Of a stretch of DNA of 5,570 nucleotides, positions 1-5,570 are shown piece after piece (positions within the stretch are counted from its first letter, which is position 1; every line of letters begins with the position of its first letter). This DNA comes from an uncultured Odoribacter sp. (GTDB taxonomy: Bacteria > Bacteroidota > Bacteroidia > Bacteroidales > Marinifilaceae), in NCBI GenBank assembly GCA_947039985.1, contig CAMRAP010000123.1:1-5570 (forward strand), in the 5' to 3' direction. The notes under the pieces were generated by a model that was not told the DNA's origin, ran no database searches, and saw only the letters and a list, made by a program, of their open reading frames with translations. Made by a program: the position numbers and the translations under genes.

Positions 1-1173
1 CTGATGTACATGGAATTCCCTATTCAGCTAATGATTTCTGGTCCCGATCCTGCCATTCTAAAACAACTGAGCAAGCAGGTTGAAGATATTATGAAAGCTG
101 AACCTATGGCTAATTTAGTAACTAATGATTGGGGAGATGAAACACCAGAAATGAATGTCAAATACACTCAAGAAAATGCACGTAACCTAAATTTGTCACG
201 TGGAGATGTTGGCTTGGCTTTATTGGCGGCAACAGATGGATTACCTATTGCCTCATACTATGAAGGAGAGCATATGCTACCTATTTATTTTAGAAGTGTA
301 AATGCTATGAATAAGCGTTCTGAACAGTTAAATACTCTCCCTGTTTGGAGTATGCAGCCATCAACAAATGGTATTAATATGGGAACAGTAAGAGAGCTCA
401 TGACAGGGGCTTTGGACGAAGAACAGCTTTTAAAACGCTTGATTAGTCCTACACCCCTGAACCAAATCAGTTCAGGAATAGATATTAAATGGGAAGTCCC
501 TATTGTTAGACGCTACAATGGACAACGTGCTATTTCTGTTCAATGTAATAATGCGCCGGGATATACAGCAACAGAGGTCAGAAACAGTATTCTCCCCAAA
601 ATTGATAGTATACAGTTCCCTCCAGGCTATACGACCGAATGGCAAGGAGAATACATGGCAAGTAGCAGTTCACAATCGTATTTGTTTAAGAATATACCAA
701 TAGCAGTAGTTATTATACTAAGCATTTTAATTGCCTTGTTTAGAGATTATCGCAGACCCTTAATGATTTTACTATGCTTGCCATTGGCTGTTTCGGGAGT
801 GGTTAGTGGAATGTTATTAGCCGACAAGGAGTTTGGTTTTGTGGCTATTGTTGGAGCTCTGGGGCTAGTAGGCATGATGATTAAAAATGGAGTTGTTCTA
901 GTGGATGAGGTGGATGTTCAGATTCGTTCTGGGAAAGACACTTTTTTAGCCTTAATAGATGCATCAACATCTCGATTCCGACCGGTCTTTTTAGCTGCAA
1001 TGACAACTATCTTAGGAATGATTCCCCTAGTAAATGACGATATGTTTGGTGCATTGGCAGTAACAATTATGGGAGGTCTATTTGTCGGAACTGTTGTCAC
1101 CTTGATTATTTTACCCATCCTTTATTCGCTTTTCTTCCATATCAACAATTCTAAGAAAATAAAACATTCATAA
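1..1173 (+). CDS. RND efflux pump, HAE1 family, inner-membrane subunit (C-terminal part)
   Basis: This is the C-terminal third of a proton-driven RND transporter, which exports hydrophobic or amphiphilic compounds through a tripartite envelope complex. The reading frame is open to the left edge, so the gene is cut by the window and the first in-frame ATG (base 4) is not a real start. About 390 residues are visible of a family usually 1000-1050 long. Residues ~1-225 (counted from the Met at base 4) are the second periplasmic half: part of the funnel/docking region, then porter subdomains containing VRRYNGQRA (168-176). Five membrane helices follow (~230-245, 252-272, 278-300, 325-343, 349-378). 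The conserved GLVGMMIKNGVVLVDE (287-302) and MTTILGMIPL (333-342) match the usual RND segments around TM10 and TM11. A segment at ~116-160 is longer than in E. coli AcrB. The TolC-type gene follows after 14 nt, so both are probably co-transcribed. Substrate cannot be told; the family call is firm. Confidence 0.95.
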   Translation: MMYMEFPIQLMISGPDPAILKQLSKQVEDIMKAEPMANLVTNDWGDETPEMNVKYTQENARNLNLSRGDVGLALLAATDGLPIASYYEGEHMLPIYFRSVNAMNKRSEQLNTLPVWSMQPSTNGINMGTVRELMTGALDEEQLLKRLISPTPLNQISSGIDIKWEVPIVRRYNGQRAISVQCNNAPGYTATEVRNSILPKIDSIQFPPGYTTEWQGEYMASSSSQSYLFKNIPIAVVIILSILIALFRDYRRPLMILLCLPLAVSGVVSGMLLADKEFGFVAIVGALGLVGMMIKNGVVLVDEVDVQIRSGKDTFLALIDASTSRFRPVFLAAMTTILGMIPLVNDDMFGALAVTIMGGLFVGTVVTLIILPILYSLFFHINNSKKIKHS

Positions 1174-1187
1174 ATAATTGACAAGGT

Positions 1188-2597
1188 ATGAAACACCCAT
1201 TAATATTATTACTCTTTTTATTTCCAATAACTACATCAGCTCAGCTGCATTTGAATCTACAAATGTGCCGAGAGATGGCACTAGAAAATAGTAAAGACAT
1301 CGAAATAGCTAAGCAAACAAGACAAAAAGCAAGCTATGAAACACGCATTTATAGGAGTGGTTATTTACCAAAACTTTCAGCTGTTGGATTTGGTCTATAT
1401 CATCAAAAGAAATACGATTATAGTTTAAAAGGAGGATATTTACCTAGTTATAAGCCCGCTGCAGATGGACAATTAAAGCCCGATCTGATGATTGATCCAT
1501 CTACAAATAAACCAGTGATAGGGGCAGATGGAAATCCACTGTTTAATAGCTATGCTTTTTTACCTGATATTAAATTAGAAATGAATTTAAGAGGCGTATA
1601 TTCTGCTGGTGCTCAATTGGAACAAGCGGTTTATATGGGTGGAAAGGTGAAAAAAGCTCATCAAATGGCAAAATTAGGTGAACATATCTCTATTGAAAAT
1701 ATACGCTACAATCGTTCAAAGATTCTACTGGAAACAGAGCAAGCTTATTGGCAGTTGATGGAGGTAAGAGAACAAGTTTTAGCTGCCGAAAAATACGAAG
1801 AGGTTGTTCGTGAATTAGTGAAGAACCTAGAAGATTCAAAAGAGGTCGGTATGGCTACAGCAAATGATGTATTAAAAGCACAAGTACGATATAATGAAGC
1901 TTCCTTAATGTATCAAAAAGCTCAACATGGAAGAGTTTTAGCAAGTATGAATTTATGCCGATTTATAGGCTTGGACTTGAGAACAGAATTACATCTACAA
2001 GATTCCTTACTCGATGTAATCGATCCAGAGATATGGCATTTGGATAGCGCTGTATCTCAACGCCCTGATTATAAAATACTACAAGGTGAAATGGATGTAA
2101 AAGCACATCAAGTGGCTCTTAGTCGTTCTGACTTTCTACCACAAGTGGGAGTAACTGCAGGATATACTTATAGTGGAGGCGTAAAATTAAATGGCGAAGA
2201 TGAAAAGGGAGCTTCTTTTTCTGCCATGGCTTCTGTTAAAATACCTATTTTTAATTGGGGCGAAGGTCGAAATAAAGTGCGTTCGGCTCGTGCAGAAGAA
2301 GAGATCAGTCACCTAAACCTTGAAAAGTCCACAGACTTGATGATATTGGAGATTACATCGACTCGTTTTAATATGCAAGACGCTCAAACCAGAGTAAAAA
2401 TGACCAACAAAGCTTTAGAACAAGCCCGTGAAAATGTCAAAATTAGCACTGATCAATATCAAGTTGGGATGGAGAATCTCACCACTCTACTAGAGGCACA
2501 AGCGCAATGGCAAGAGGCTTGGAGCCAGTGGATAACTGCTAAATCTAACTTACAACTAAGTGCTTCTGCTTATTTAAAAGCCATTGGACAATTGTAA
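1188..2597 (+). CDS. TolC-family outer-membrane efflux channel
   Basis: This is the outer-membrane exit duct of the tripartite pump whose inner-membrane subunit ends just upstream. TolC-family proteins trimerise into a beta-barrel plus a long periplasmic alpha-helical tunnel. The 469-residue length is normal for the family. Residues 1-18 form a signal peptide (basic start, Leu-rich core, cleavage probably after TSA before Q19); no lipobox is seen. The internal duplication of the family is visible: SGYLPKLSAVG (57-67) corresponds to SDFLPQVGVTAGY (314-326), and GMATANDVLKAQVRYNEA (221-238) to GMENLTTLLEAQAQWQEA (427-444). These give OEP repeats at ~22-262 and ~289-465. Residues ~80-125, rich in Gly, Pro and Asp, fall in the first barrel/loop section. 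The ATG is 14 nt after the pump's stop; AAGG lies directly in front of it, too close for a standard Shine-Dalgarno site, which is common in Bacteroidota. A strong terminator begins 35 nt after the stop. The family is certain; the substrate is unknown. Confidence 0.95.
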   Translation: MKHPLILLLFLFPITTSAQLHLNLQMCREMALENSKDIEIAKQTRQKASYETRIYRSGYLPKLSAVGFGLYHQKKYDYSLKGGYLPSYKPAADGQLKPDLMIDPSTNKPVIGADGNPLFNSYAFLPDIKLEMNLRGVYSAGAQLEQAVYMGGKVKKAHQMAKLGEHISIENIRYNRSKILLETEQAYWQLMEVREQVLAAEKYEEVVRELVKNLEDSKEVGMATANDVLKAQVRYNEASLMYQKAQHGRVLASMNLCRFIGLDLRTELHLQDSLLDVIDPEIWHLDSAVSQRPDYKILQGEMDVKAHQVALSRSDFLPQVGVTAGYTYSGGVKLNGEDEKGASFSAMASVKIPIFNWGEGRNKVRSARAEEEISHLNLEKSTDLMILEITSTRFNMQDAQTRVKMTNKALEQARENVKISTDQYQVGMENLTTLLEAQAQWQEAWSQWITAKSNLQLSASAYLKAIGQL

Positions 2598-2632
2598 AAA
2601 AGAACATTGTGAAGCCTTTTCTAAAATAAAAT

Positions 2633-2669
2633 AGCCATCCAAAAAATTACTTTTGGATGGCTCTTTTTT
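2633..2669. terminator. Bidirectional intrinsic terminator between convergent operons
   Basis: A perfect 12-bp stem (AGCCATCCAAAA at 2633-2644 with TTTTGGATGGCT at 2651-2662) encloses a 6-nt loop (2645-2650). On the plus strand it is followed by C and then TTTTTT (2664-2669). On the minus strand it is followed by ATTTTATTTT (complement of 2632-2623). It lies 35 nt after the stop of the TolC-family gene and 17 nt after the stop of the opposing receptor gene, so one hairpin can end both transcripts. Confidence 0.9.
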
Positions 2670-2679
2670 AGTGTTTCCC

Positions 2680-5004
2680 CTAGAATGAAAACTTCATTCC
2701 GGCACAATAACTACGAGGTAAAGAAGGACCATAAGTGTATCCTGGGTCACGGTTAGCACCTCTGTCCAAATCTGATTGATAAGCATCAAAGATGTTTTTC
2801 ACACCTGCACTTAGTTGCAAAGTCGTTTCTTTATAGAGTTCAAGATCATAAGCAAACTTTAATTCCATATCAAAAAAACCATCGGTTCTTACTGCAATAT
2901 CTTTTTCTACAAATCCTGCCATATGCTGAACTAACATCTCTCCTGTGTAGTTTCCTGACAAAAAAGTAGTAAATCGTTTTGTTGGTTTTAGCGTTGCTGT
3001 AAAGTAACCATACAAATCAGGCGTACGAAACATATCCTTTTCAAATGGAACAGTTTCGTCTTCGCTCCACTCTAGAGCTTCTTTGTAACGACTACGTTGA
3101 ATAGTTCCTCCCATTTGCAATTCAAACCAATGCGTGAAGATAGCACGACCTTCTAAATTTATACCCATAACCTCTGCTCCCGAAGCATTTTCACGTAAAT
3201 AAGTAAGTATGCCATCTTGATCATAATCACCTAGTGGACGTAGTGCGAACACATCATCTAACTTTGTATAAAAACCCTCTGCGAGCAGGTTTACCTGAAC
3301 ATTACCAAAGGTATGATACCAATCTGTTGAAAGACTAAAACTGTGTGACTTTTCTTTCTTTAAATCATCACTATTCTCAATGATAGACAAACGTCCATCG
3401 CCTTCGTCTCCACCTCCAACTAATGTTATATGTAAATCTTCATCGAATGCTTGAGGAGCACGAAATCCAGCAGAATAACTTGCTCGAAAATTCAGGTCTG
3501 CAGTAGGATTAAAACGAACATTCATACGTGGACTAAATACAACATCATCTAGCATATTGTGTTTGTCCAAACGTCCGCCCAATAGAAAACTCCACTTTTG
3601 ATTTTTCCACTCATTTTGTAGAAAAGCACTATAAACACGTGTTGTCTGTGTAAAATAACGATTATATCCTTTAATCACATCTTCCGTATCATCAATACTG
3701 TATTCTAAACCAGCAGTTAAATCAGCAGGCATAAAAAGAACATGGTCAAAACTTCCAGAATACTGACCTCCTGTTACCGATGTGAGATTATCTGTATTGC
3801 CATAAGCATTTTCATTGTGATCGGTACCATAATAACTCTCCCGATTGATGTGCTGAAGAGAAGAGAAAAAACTAAGACGATGTTTTTCATTTGGCGAATA
3901 ATAATCAAACTTTAAACTTCCCGAATTGATATCATGATCCAACTGTTCAGCAATCATGACATCATGAGGAGGCAAATCCAAGCTATCACCACCACGACGA
4001 AATTCACGAATCGTATGATACTCTGCTGTGATACGAGAATAGACACCTGTCTTTAAAAACGATCTAAATCCTGCCATCTTGGTTTTTATCTTTGGCAACT
4101 CCGAAAAACCATCTCCATCCTGATCGAAAGCAGAACGGTGGCGACTCTGTGCAAAGACATACATACCTGCATTCCTAGCGTCAGTTACCATAGAAGCATT
4201 TAAAGAAGTGACATTATCAAATGTACCTCCATCGCCAATCATCGTGATATTATGTGACGCTTGAGCGCTACTACGTATAGGCTCTTTCGTAATGATATTG
4301 ATTGTCCCTGCAATAGCTGACGAGCCAAACAATGCACTTCCACCACCACGCATCACCTCTACTCTTTCAATCATATTCGCAGGAATTTGCTCTAAGCCAT
4401 ATACACTACCTAATGCACTGAATACAGGGCGAGAATCAATTAATAGCTGCGTATATGGACCATCTAATCCATTGATTCGCACCTGCGAAGAGCCACAGTT
4501 TTGACAACTCGATTCTACTCGTACGCCGGGTTGAAAGTTCAACCCATCTGCCAGATTAGCAGCACCTTTCATTTCAAGTAATTCAGCATCCAATACCTTT
4601 ACCAAAGTAGGTGCCATTCGTCGGGTTGTCTCGTTTCTATTAGCAGAAACGACAACCTCGTCTAAGGAAACAAGATCCTCCTCTACCTCAAAGTTTATTT
4701 CCAATGTATTCCCCTTTTTTAAACTTACGGGCATCTCTATTGTTCGGTATCCTACAGCTTTCATCACCAATGTGAAATTTCCCTCTGGAAGATTTTTCAA
4801 AAAGTAGTGCCCCGTTGCATCTGTTGTTGTGCCTACGGTTGTGCCTTTCAAGGCTACGGTCAAATACATCAGGTGTTCCTTTGTTTCTTTATCTATAATA
4901 TGGCCAAATAAATTGGCATCTGTCTTTTTAAATCCCTTTGGAAGTTCTTTTGCGTATACGAACGCATTTGTAAAAATAAAAAATAAAAGTATATATTTAG
5001 TCAT
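2680..5004 (-). CDS. TonB-dependent outer-membrane receptor (BtuB-like, putative metal or metal-complex uptake)
   Basis: This is a 774-residue outer-membrane receptor that imports a scarce ligand using TonB/ExbBD energy. Residues 1-18 are a signal peptide (cleavage near VYA/KE). A carboxypeptidase-regulatory-like beta-sandwich spans ~33-108 and is followed by LDEVVVSANR (114-123), a TonB-box-like segment. The plug spans ~125-240, with RINGLDGPYTQLLIDSRPVF (176-195), IERVEVMRGGGSALFGSSAI (212-231) and INIITKEP. The barrel runs to the C-terminal Phe774 and shows RASYSAGFRAPQAFDEDLH (507-525), NIFDAY (737-742) and YGPSLPRSY (758-766). Notable are CQNCG (167-171) in the plug and two Asp-rich DxDxDG-type loops (DQDGDG 294-299, DYDQDG 593-598) that could bind calcium, as loops of BtuB do. 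The start is taken as the ATG at 5004; a GTG directly before it (5007) is in frame but less likely. It follows a ZupT-like gene and a His-rich gene on the same strand, which favours zinc or another metal, but the ligand is inferred. The receptor family itself is certain. Confidence 0.93.
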   Translation of the reverse strand: MTKYILLFFIFTNAFVYAKELPKGFKKTDANLFGHIIDKETKEHLMYLTVALKGTTVGTTTDATGHYFLKNLPEGNFTLVMKAVGYRTIEMPVSLKKGNTLEINFEVEEDLVSLDEVVVSANRNETTRRMAPTLVKVLDAELLEMKGAANLADGLNFQPGVRVESSCQNCGSSQVRINGLDGPYTQLLIDSRPVFSALGSVYGLEQIPANMIERVEVMRGGGSALFGSSAIAGTINIITKEPIRSSAQASHNITMIGDGGTFDNVTSLNASMVTDARNAGMYVFAQSRHRSAFDQDGDGFSELPKIKTKMAGFRSFLKTGVYSRITAEYHTIREFRRGGDSLDLPPHDVMIAEQLDHDINSGSLKFDYYSPNEKHRLSFFSSLQHINRESYYGTDHNENAYGNTDNLTSVTGGQYSGSFDHVLFMPADLTAGLEYSIDDTEDVIKGYNRYFTQTTRVYSAFLQNEWKNQKWSFLLGGRLDKHNMLDDVVFSPRMNVRFNPTADLNFRASYSAGFRAPQAFDEDLHITLVGGGDEGDGRLSIIENSDDLKKEKSHSFSLSTDWYHTFGNVQVNLLAEGFYTKLDDVFALRPLGDYDQDGILTYLRENASGAEVMGINLEGRAIFTHWFELQMGGTIQRSRYKEALEWSEDETVPFEKDMFRTPDLYGYFTATLKPTKRFTTFLSGNYTGEMLVQHMAGFVEKDIAVRTDGFFDMELKFAYDLELYKETTLQLSAGVKNIFDAYQSDLDRGANRDPGYTYGPSLPRSYCAGMKFSF

Positions 5005-5027
5005 CACTATTTAAAATTTAAAACACA

Positions 5028-5035
5028 CAAAATTA
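5028..5035 (-). promoter_or_regulatory. Bacteroidota-type -7 promoter element of the receptor gene
   Basis: The minus strand reads TAATTTTG, an exact match to the TAnnTTTG -7 consensus of the Bacteroidota primary sigma factor. It ends 23 nt before the receptor's ATG, which gives a leader of roughly 15-20 nt. No good TTTG -33 box lies at the usual 19-21 bp spacing; the nearest candidate is TTTA at 23 bp. The promoter may therefore be weak or activator-dependent. The element is short and the region AT-rich, so a chance match is possible. Confidence 0.5.
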
Positions 5036-5065
5036 CTAGCAGATTTTCATCAGCTACTTAAATAT

Positions 5066-5074
5066 CTAATTTAG
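5066..5074. promoter_or_regulatory. Candidate operator: CTAA-T-TTAG dyad upstream of the receptor gene
   Basis: CTAA and TTAG form a perfect short inverted repeat with a 1-nt spacer. Its centre lies 35 bp upstream of the 5' end of the putative -7 element (5035). A similar dyad lies at nearly the same distance from the -7 element of the preceding gene. This could be a regulator site, but the arms are only 4 bp in AT-rich DNA. Confidence 0.25.
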
Positions 5075-5089
5075 GATAAGGTTTTTAAA

Positions 5090-5110
5090 CTTGCTCTAAA
5101 ATAGAACAAG
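5090..5110 (-). terminator. Intercistronic hairpin, weak terminator or attenuator
   Basis: In the minus-strand RNA, CUUGUUCUA pairs with UAGAGCAAG around a UUU loop, giving a 9-bp stem with one G-U pair. On the plus strand the same position would be a C-A mismatch, so the fold belongs to the minus-strand transcript. It begins 12 nt after the stop of the His-rich gene. Only three U residues follow (UUUAAAAAC), so complete termination is unlikely; partial termination or mRNA 3'-end protection between the two genes is more plausible. Confidence 0.4.
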
Positions 5111-5122
5111 CACCATTTAAAT

Positions 5123-5482
5123 TTAGGACAACACGGGTGGGCCTCGACGAGAAAAATCTGTTTGTAATGCAGTTGCATAGCCCTCACATAGCAGAATTGT
5201 CTTATGCGGTACAATAAATACAGATGATGTACCAAAAACAAAAGAAGGAATAATATCCCGACCTGTATTATGAGAAGTTAATGAGCTAAATAGTTGAATC
5301 CCACTTTGAGAATGAGAGTGAAAAGGTTGATCTTCCGCTGTTCTTTCAAAAAGATGAACATGAGAAACCAAATCTCCATCAATGATATGGATGTGAGAAA
5401 AGAAAATAGCCACTACTACATATCCATAAAAGATAGCAATAAGCAATATTTTCAATATGTTAGAATACCATTTTTTCCCCAT
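5123..5482 (-). CDS. Small membrane-anchored histidine-rich protein, function unknown
   Basis: I cannot assign this 119-residue protein to a named family. Residues ~9-28 are a strongly hydrophobic helix after a basic N-terminus (MGKKWYSNILK), acting as a membrane anchor or uncleaved signal. Directly after it comes a histidine cluster arranged as HxH pairs: H30/H32 in SHIHIIDGD, H41/H43 in SHVHLFE, H55/H57 in FHSHS, then H71. Such spacing suits binding of Zn, Cu or Ni at the envelope, and the N-in topology implied by the positive charges would place it in the periplasm. A second hydrophobic stretch (77-92) may be a strand or a short helix. The C-terminus ends SRRGPPVLS; similar Arg-x-Pro-Pro endings occur, from memory, in other small metal-associated proteins such as DUF2946. 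The ATG at 5482 is preferred over an in-frame GTG just upstream (5485). It lies 42 nt after the ZupT-like gene and 118 nt before the receptor, so a role in metal sensing, buffering or delivery is inferred. Confidence 0.8.
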   Translation of the reverse strand: MGKKWYSNILKILLIAIFYGYVVVAIFFSHIHIIDGDLVSHVHLFERTAEDQPFHSHSQSGIQLFSSLTSHNTGRDIIPSFVFGTSSVFIVPHKTILLCEGYATALQTDFSRRGPPVLS

Positions 5483-5501
5483 CACGCAGTATTTACGAAC
5501 A

Positions 5502-5534
5502 CAAAGGTAGTTATTTTATTTAATTTAAGCCAAT
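5502..5534 (-). promoter_or_regulatory. Bacteroidota-type promoter of the His-rich gene
   Basis: The minus strand carries TACCTTTG (5509 down to 5502), an exact match to the TAnnTTTG -7 consensus. ATTG (5534 down to 5531), one mismatch from the TTTG -33 box, lies 21 bp upstream. The -7 element ends 19 nt before the ATG, so the leader would be only about 12-15 nt. The -33 part lies inside the last codons of the ZupT-like gene, so this would be an internal promoter that adds to read-through from upstream. Confidence 0.5.
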
Positions 5535-5570
5535 AACACTAAACTTAGTGCCATTACCCCCATCCCAGAT
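5525..5570 (-). CDS. zupT: ZIP-family metal permease, ZupT-like (last 14 codons only)
   Basis: Only the 3' end is in the window. Read from 5569, the minus strand encodes SGMGVMALSLVLLA and then TAA. This resembles the last membrane helix of E. coli ZupT as I recall it (CGMSVMGFSLVLLQ), with the GM-x-VM and SLVLL parts identical and in the same spacing. ZupT is an inner-membrane ZIP transporter that takes up zinc and, less well, iron, manganese and cobalt. The fragment would be the C-terminal helix ending at the periplasmic face. The His-rich gene follows 42 nt downstream on the same strand, then the TonB-dependent receptor, which suits a metal uptake locus. The call rests on 14 residues, so another polytopic membrane protein is possible. 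That an open coding end lies here is better supported than the exact family. Confidence 0.6.
   Translation of the reverse strand, partial: SGMGVMALSLVLLA
5537..5550. repeat. 14-bp inverted repeat CACTAA-AC-TTAGTG, possible operator
   Basis: Two perfect 6-bp arms are separated by 2 nt. The centre lies 34.5 bp upstream of the -7 element of the His-rich gene, almost the same distance as the CTAA/TTAG dyad of the receptor promoter. It overlaps codons for ALSLV in the ZupT-like C-terminus, so coding constraint could explain the bases without any regulatory role. Confidence 0.3.

Noticed and set aside
4..6. ATG at base 4 as the start of a short RND-like gene
   Set aside because: The frame is open to the window edge and the visible part begins inside a periplasmic domain, so the gene is simply cut by the window.
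4292..4504. Plus-strand open frame of 70 codons within the receptor gene
   Set aside because: It lies antisense to the conserved plug domain; the other short frames at 503-703, 918-1118 and 4829-5014 were dropped for the same kind of reason.
5005..5007. GTG start one codon before the receptor's ATG
   Set aside because: ATG at 5004 is directly next to it, gives the same signal peptide, and ATG is strongly favoured. The same GTG-ATG pair before the His-rich gene (5485/5482) was treated the same way and is probably coincidence.
5010..5022. TTTAAA-A-TTTAAA inverted repeat in the receptor leader
   Set aside because: It is low-complexity AT sequence in an AT-rich leader; no reason to prefer an operator over chance.
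5068..5128. 9-bp direct repeat AATTTAGGA at 5068-5076 and 5120-5128
   Set aside because: It is short and AT-rich, and the second copy includes the stop codon of the His-rich gene, so chance is a sufficient explanation.
5294..5536. Plus-strand open frame of 80 codons opposite the His-rich gene
   Set aside because: It is antisense to a better-supported gene, has no family features, and its product looks like arbitrary translation.

Overview
The window comes from a low-GC Bacteroidota genome, most likely a Bacteroides-like member of the Bacteroidales. The evidence is an RND pump with an insertion I associate with that phylum, a TonB-dependent receptor carrying an N-terminal carboxypeptidase-regulatory-like extension, two matches to the Bacteroidota TAnnTTTG -7 promoter element, and starts without a well-placed Shine-Dalgarno sequence. 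The genus cannot be fixed from the sequence alone.

Left part, plus strand (1-2597): the last ~390 residues of an HAE1-type RND inner-membrane pump, cut by the window edge, followed 14 nt later by a complete TolC-family outer-membrane channel. They form the 3' end of a tripartite efflux operon; the periplasmic adaptor gene is expected upstream, outside the window. A strong hairpin with T tracts on both sides (2633-2669) lies between this operon and the convergent one and should terminate both.

Right part, minus strand (5570 down to 2680): three genes read in the same direction. The window edge holds the last 14 codons of a gene whose C-terminus closely resembles that of the ZIP-family metal permease ZupT. 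It is followed after 42 nt by a 119-residue membrane-anchored, histidine-rich protein with no function I can name, and then by a 774-residue TonB-dependent receptor. The arrangement (ZIP permease, His-rich envelope protein, outer-membrane receptor) suggests a metal acquisition locus, with zinc the leading candidate. Both downstream genes have their own -7 promoter element, and a small CTAA/TTAG dyad lies about 35 bp upstream of each one, a possible shared operator.

The efflux operon and the putative metal-uptake locus are convergent neighbours. Nothing in the sequence shows that they work together. No tRNA, rRNA, insertion sequence or CRISPR array was seen, and there is no gene-free stretch longer than 120 bases.
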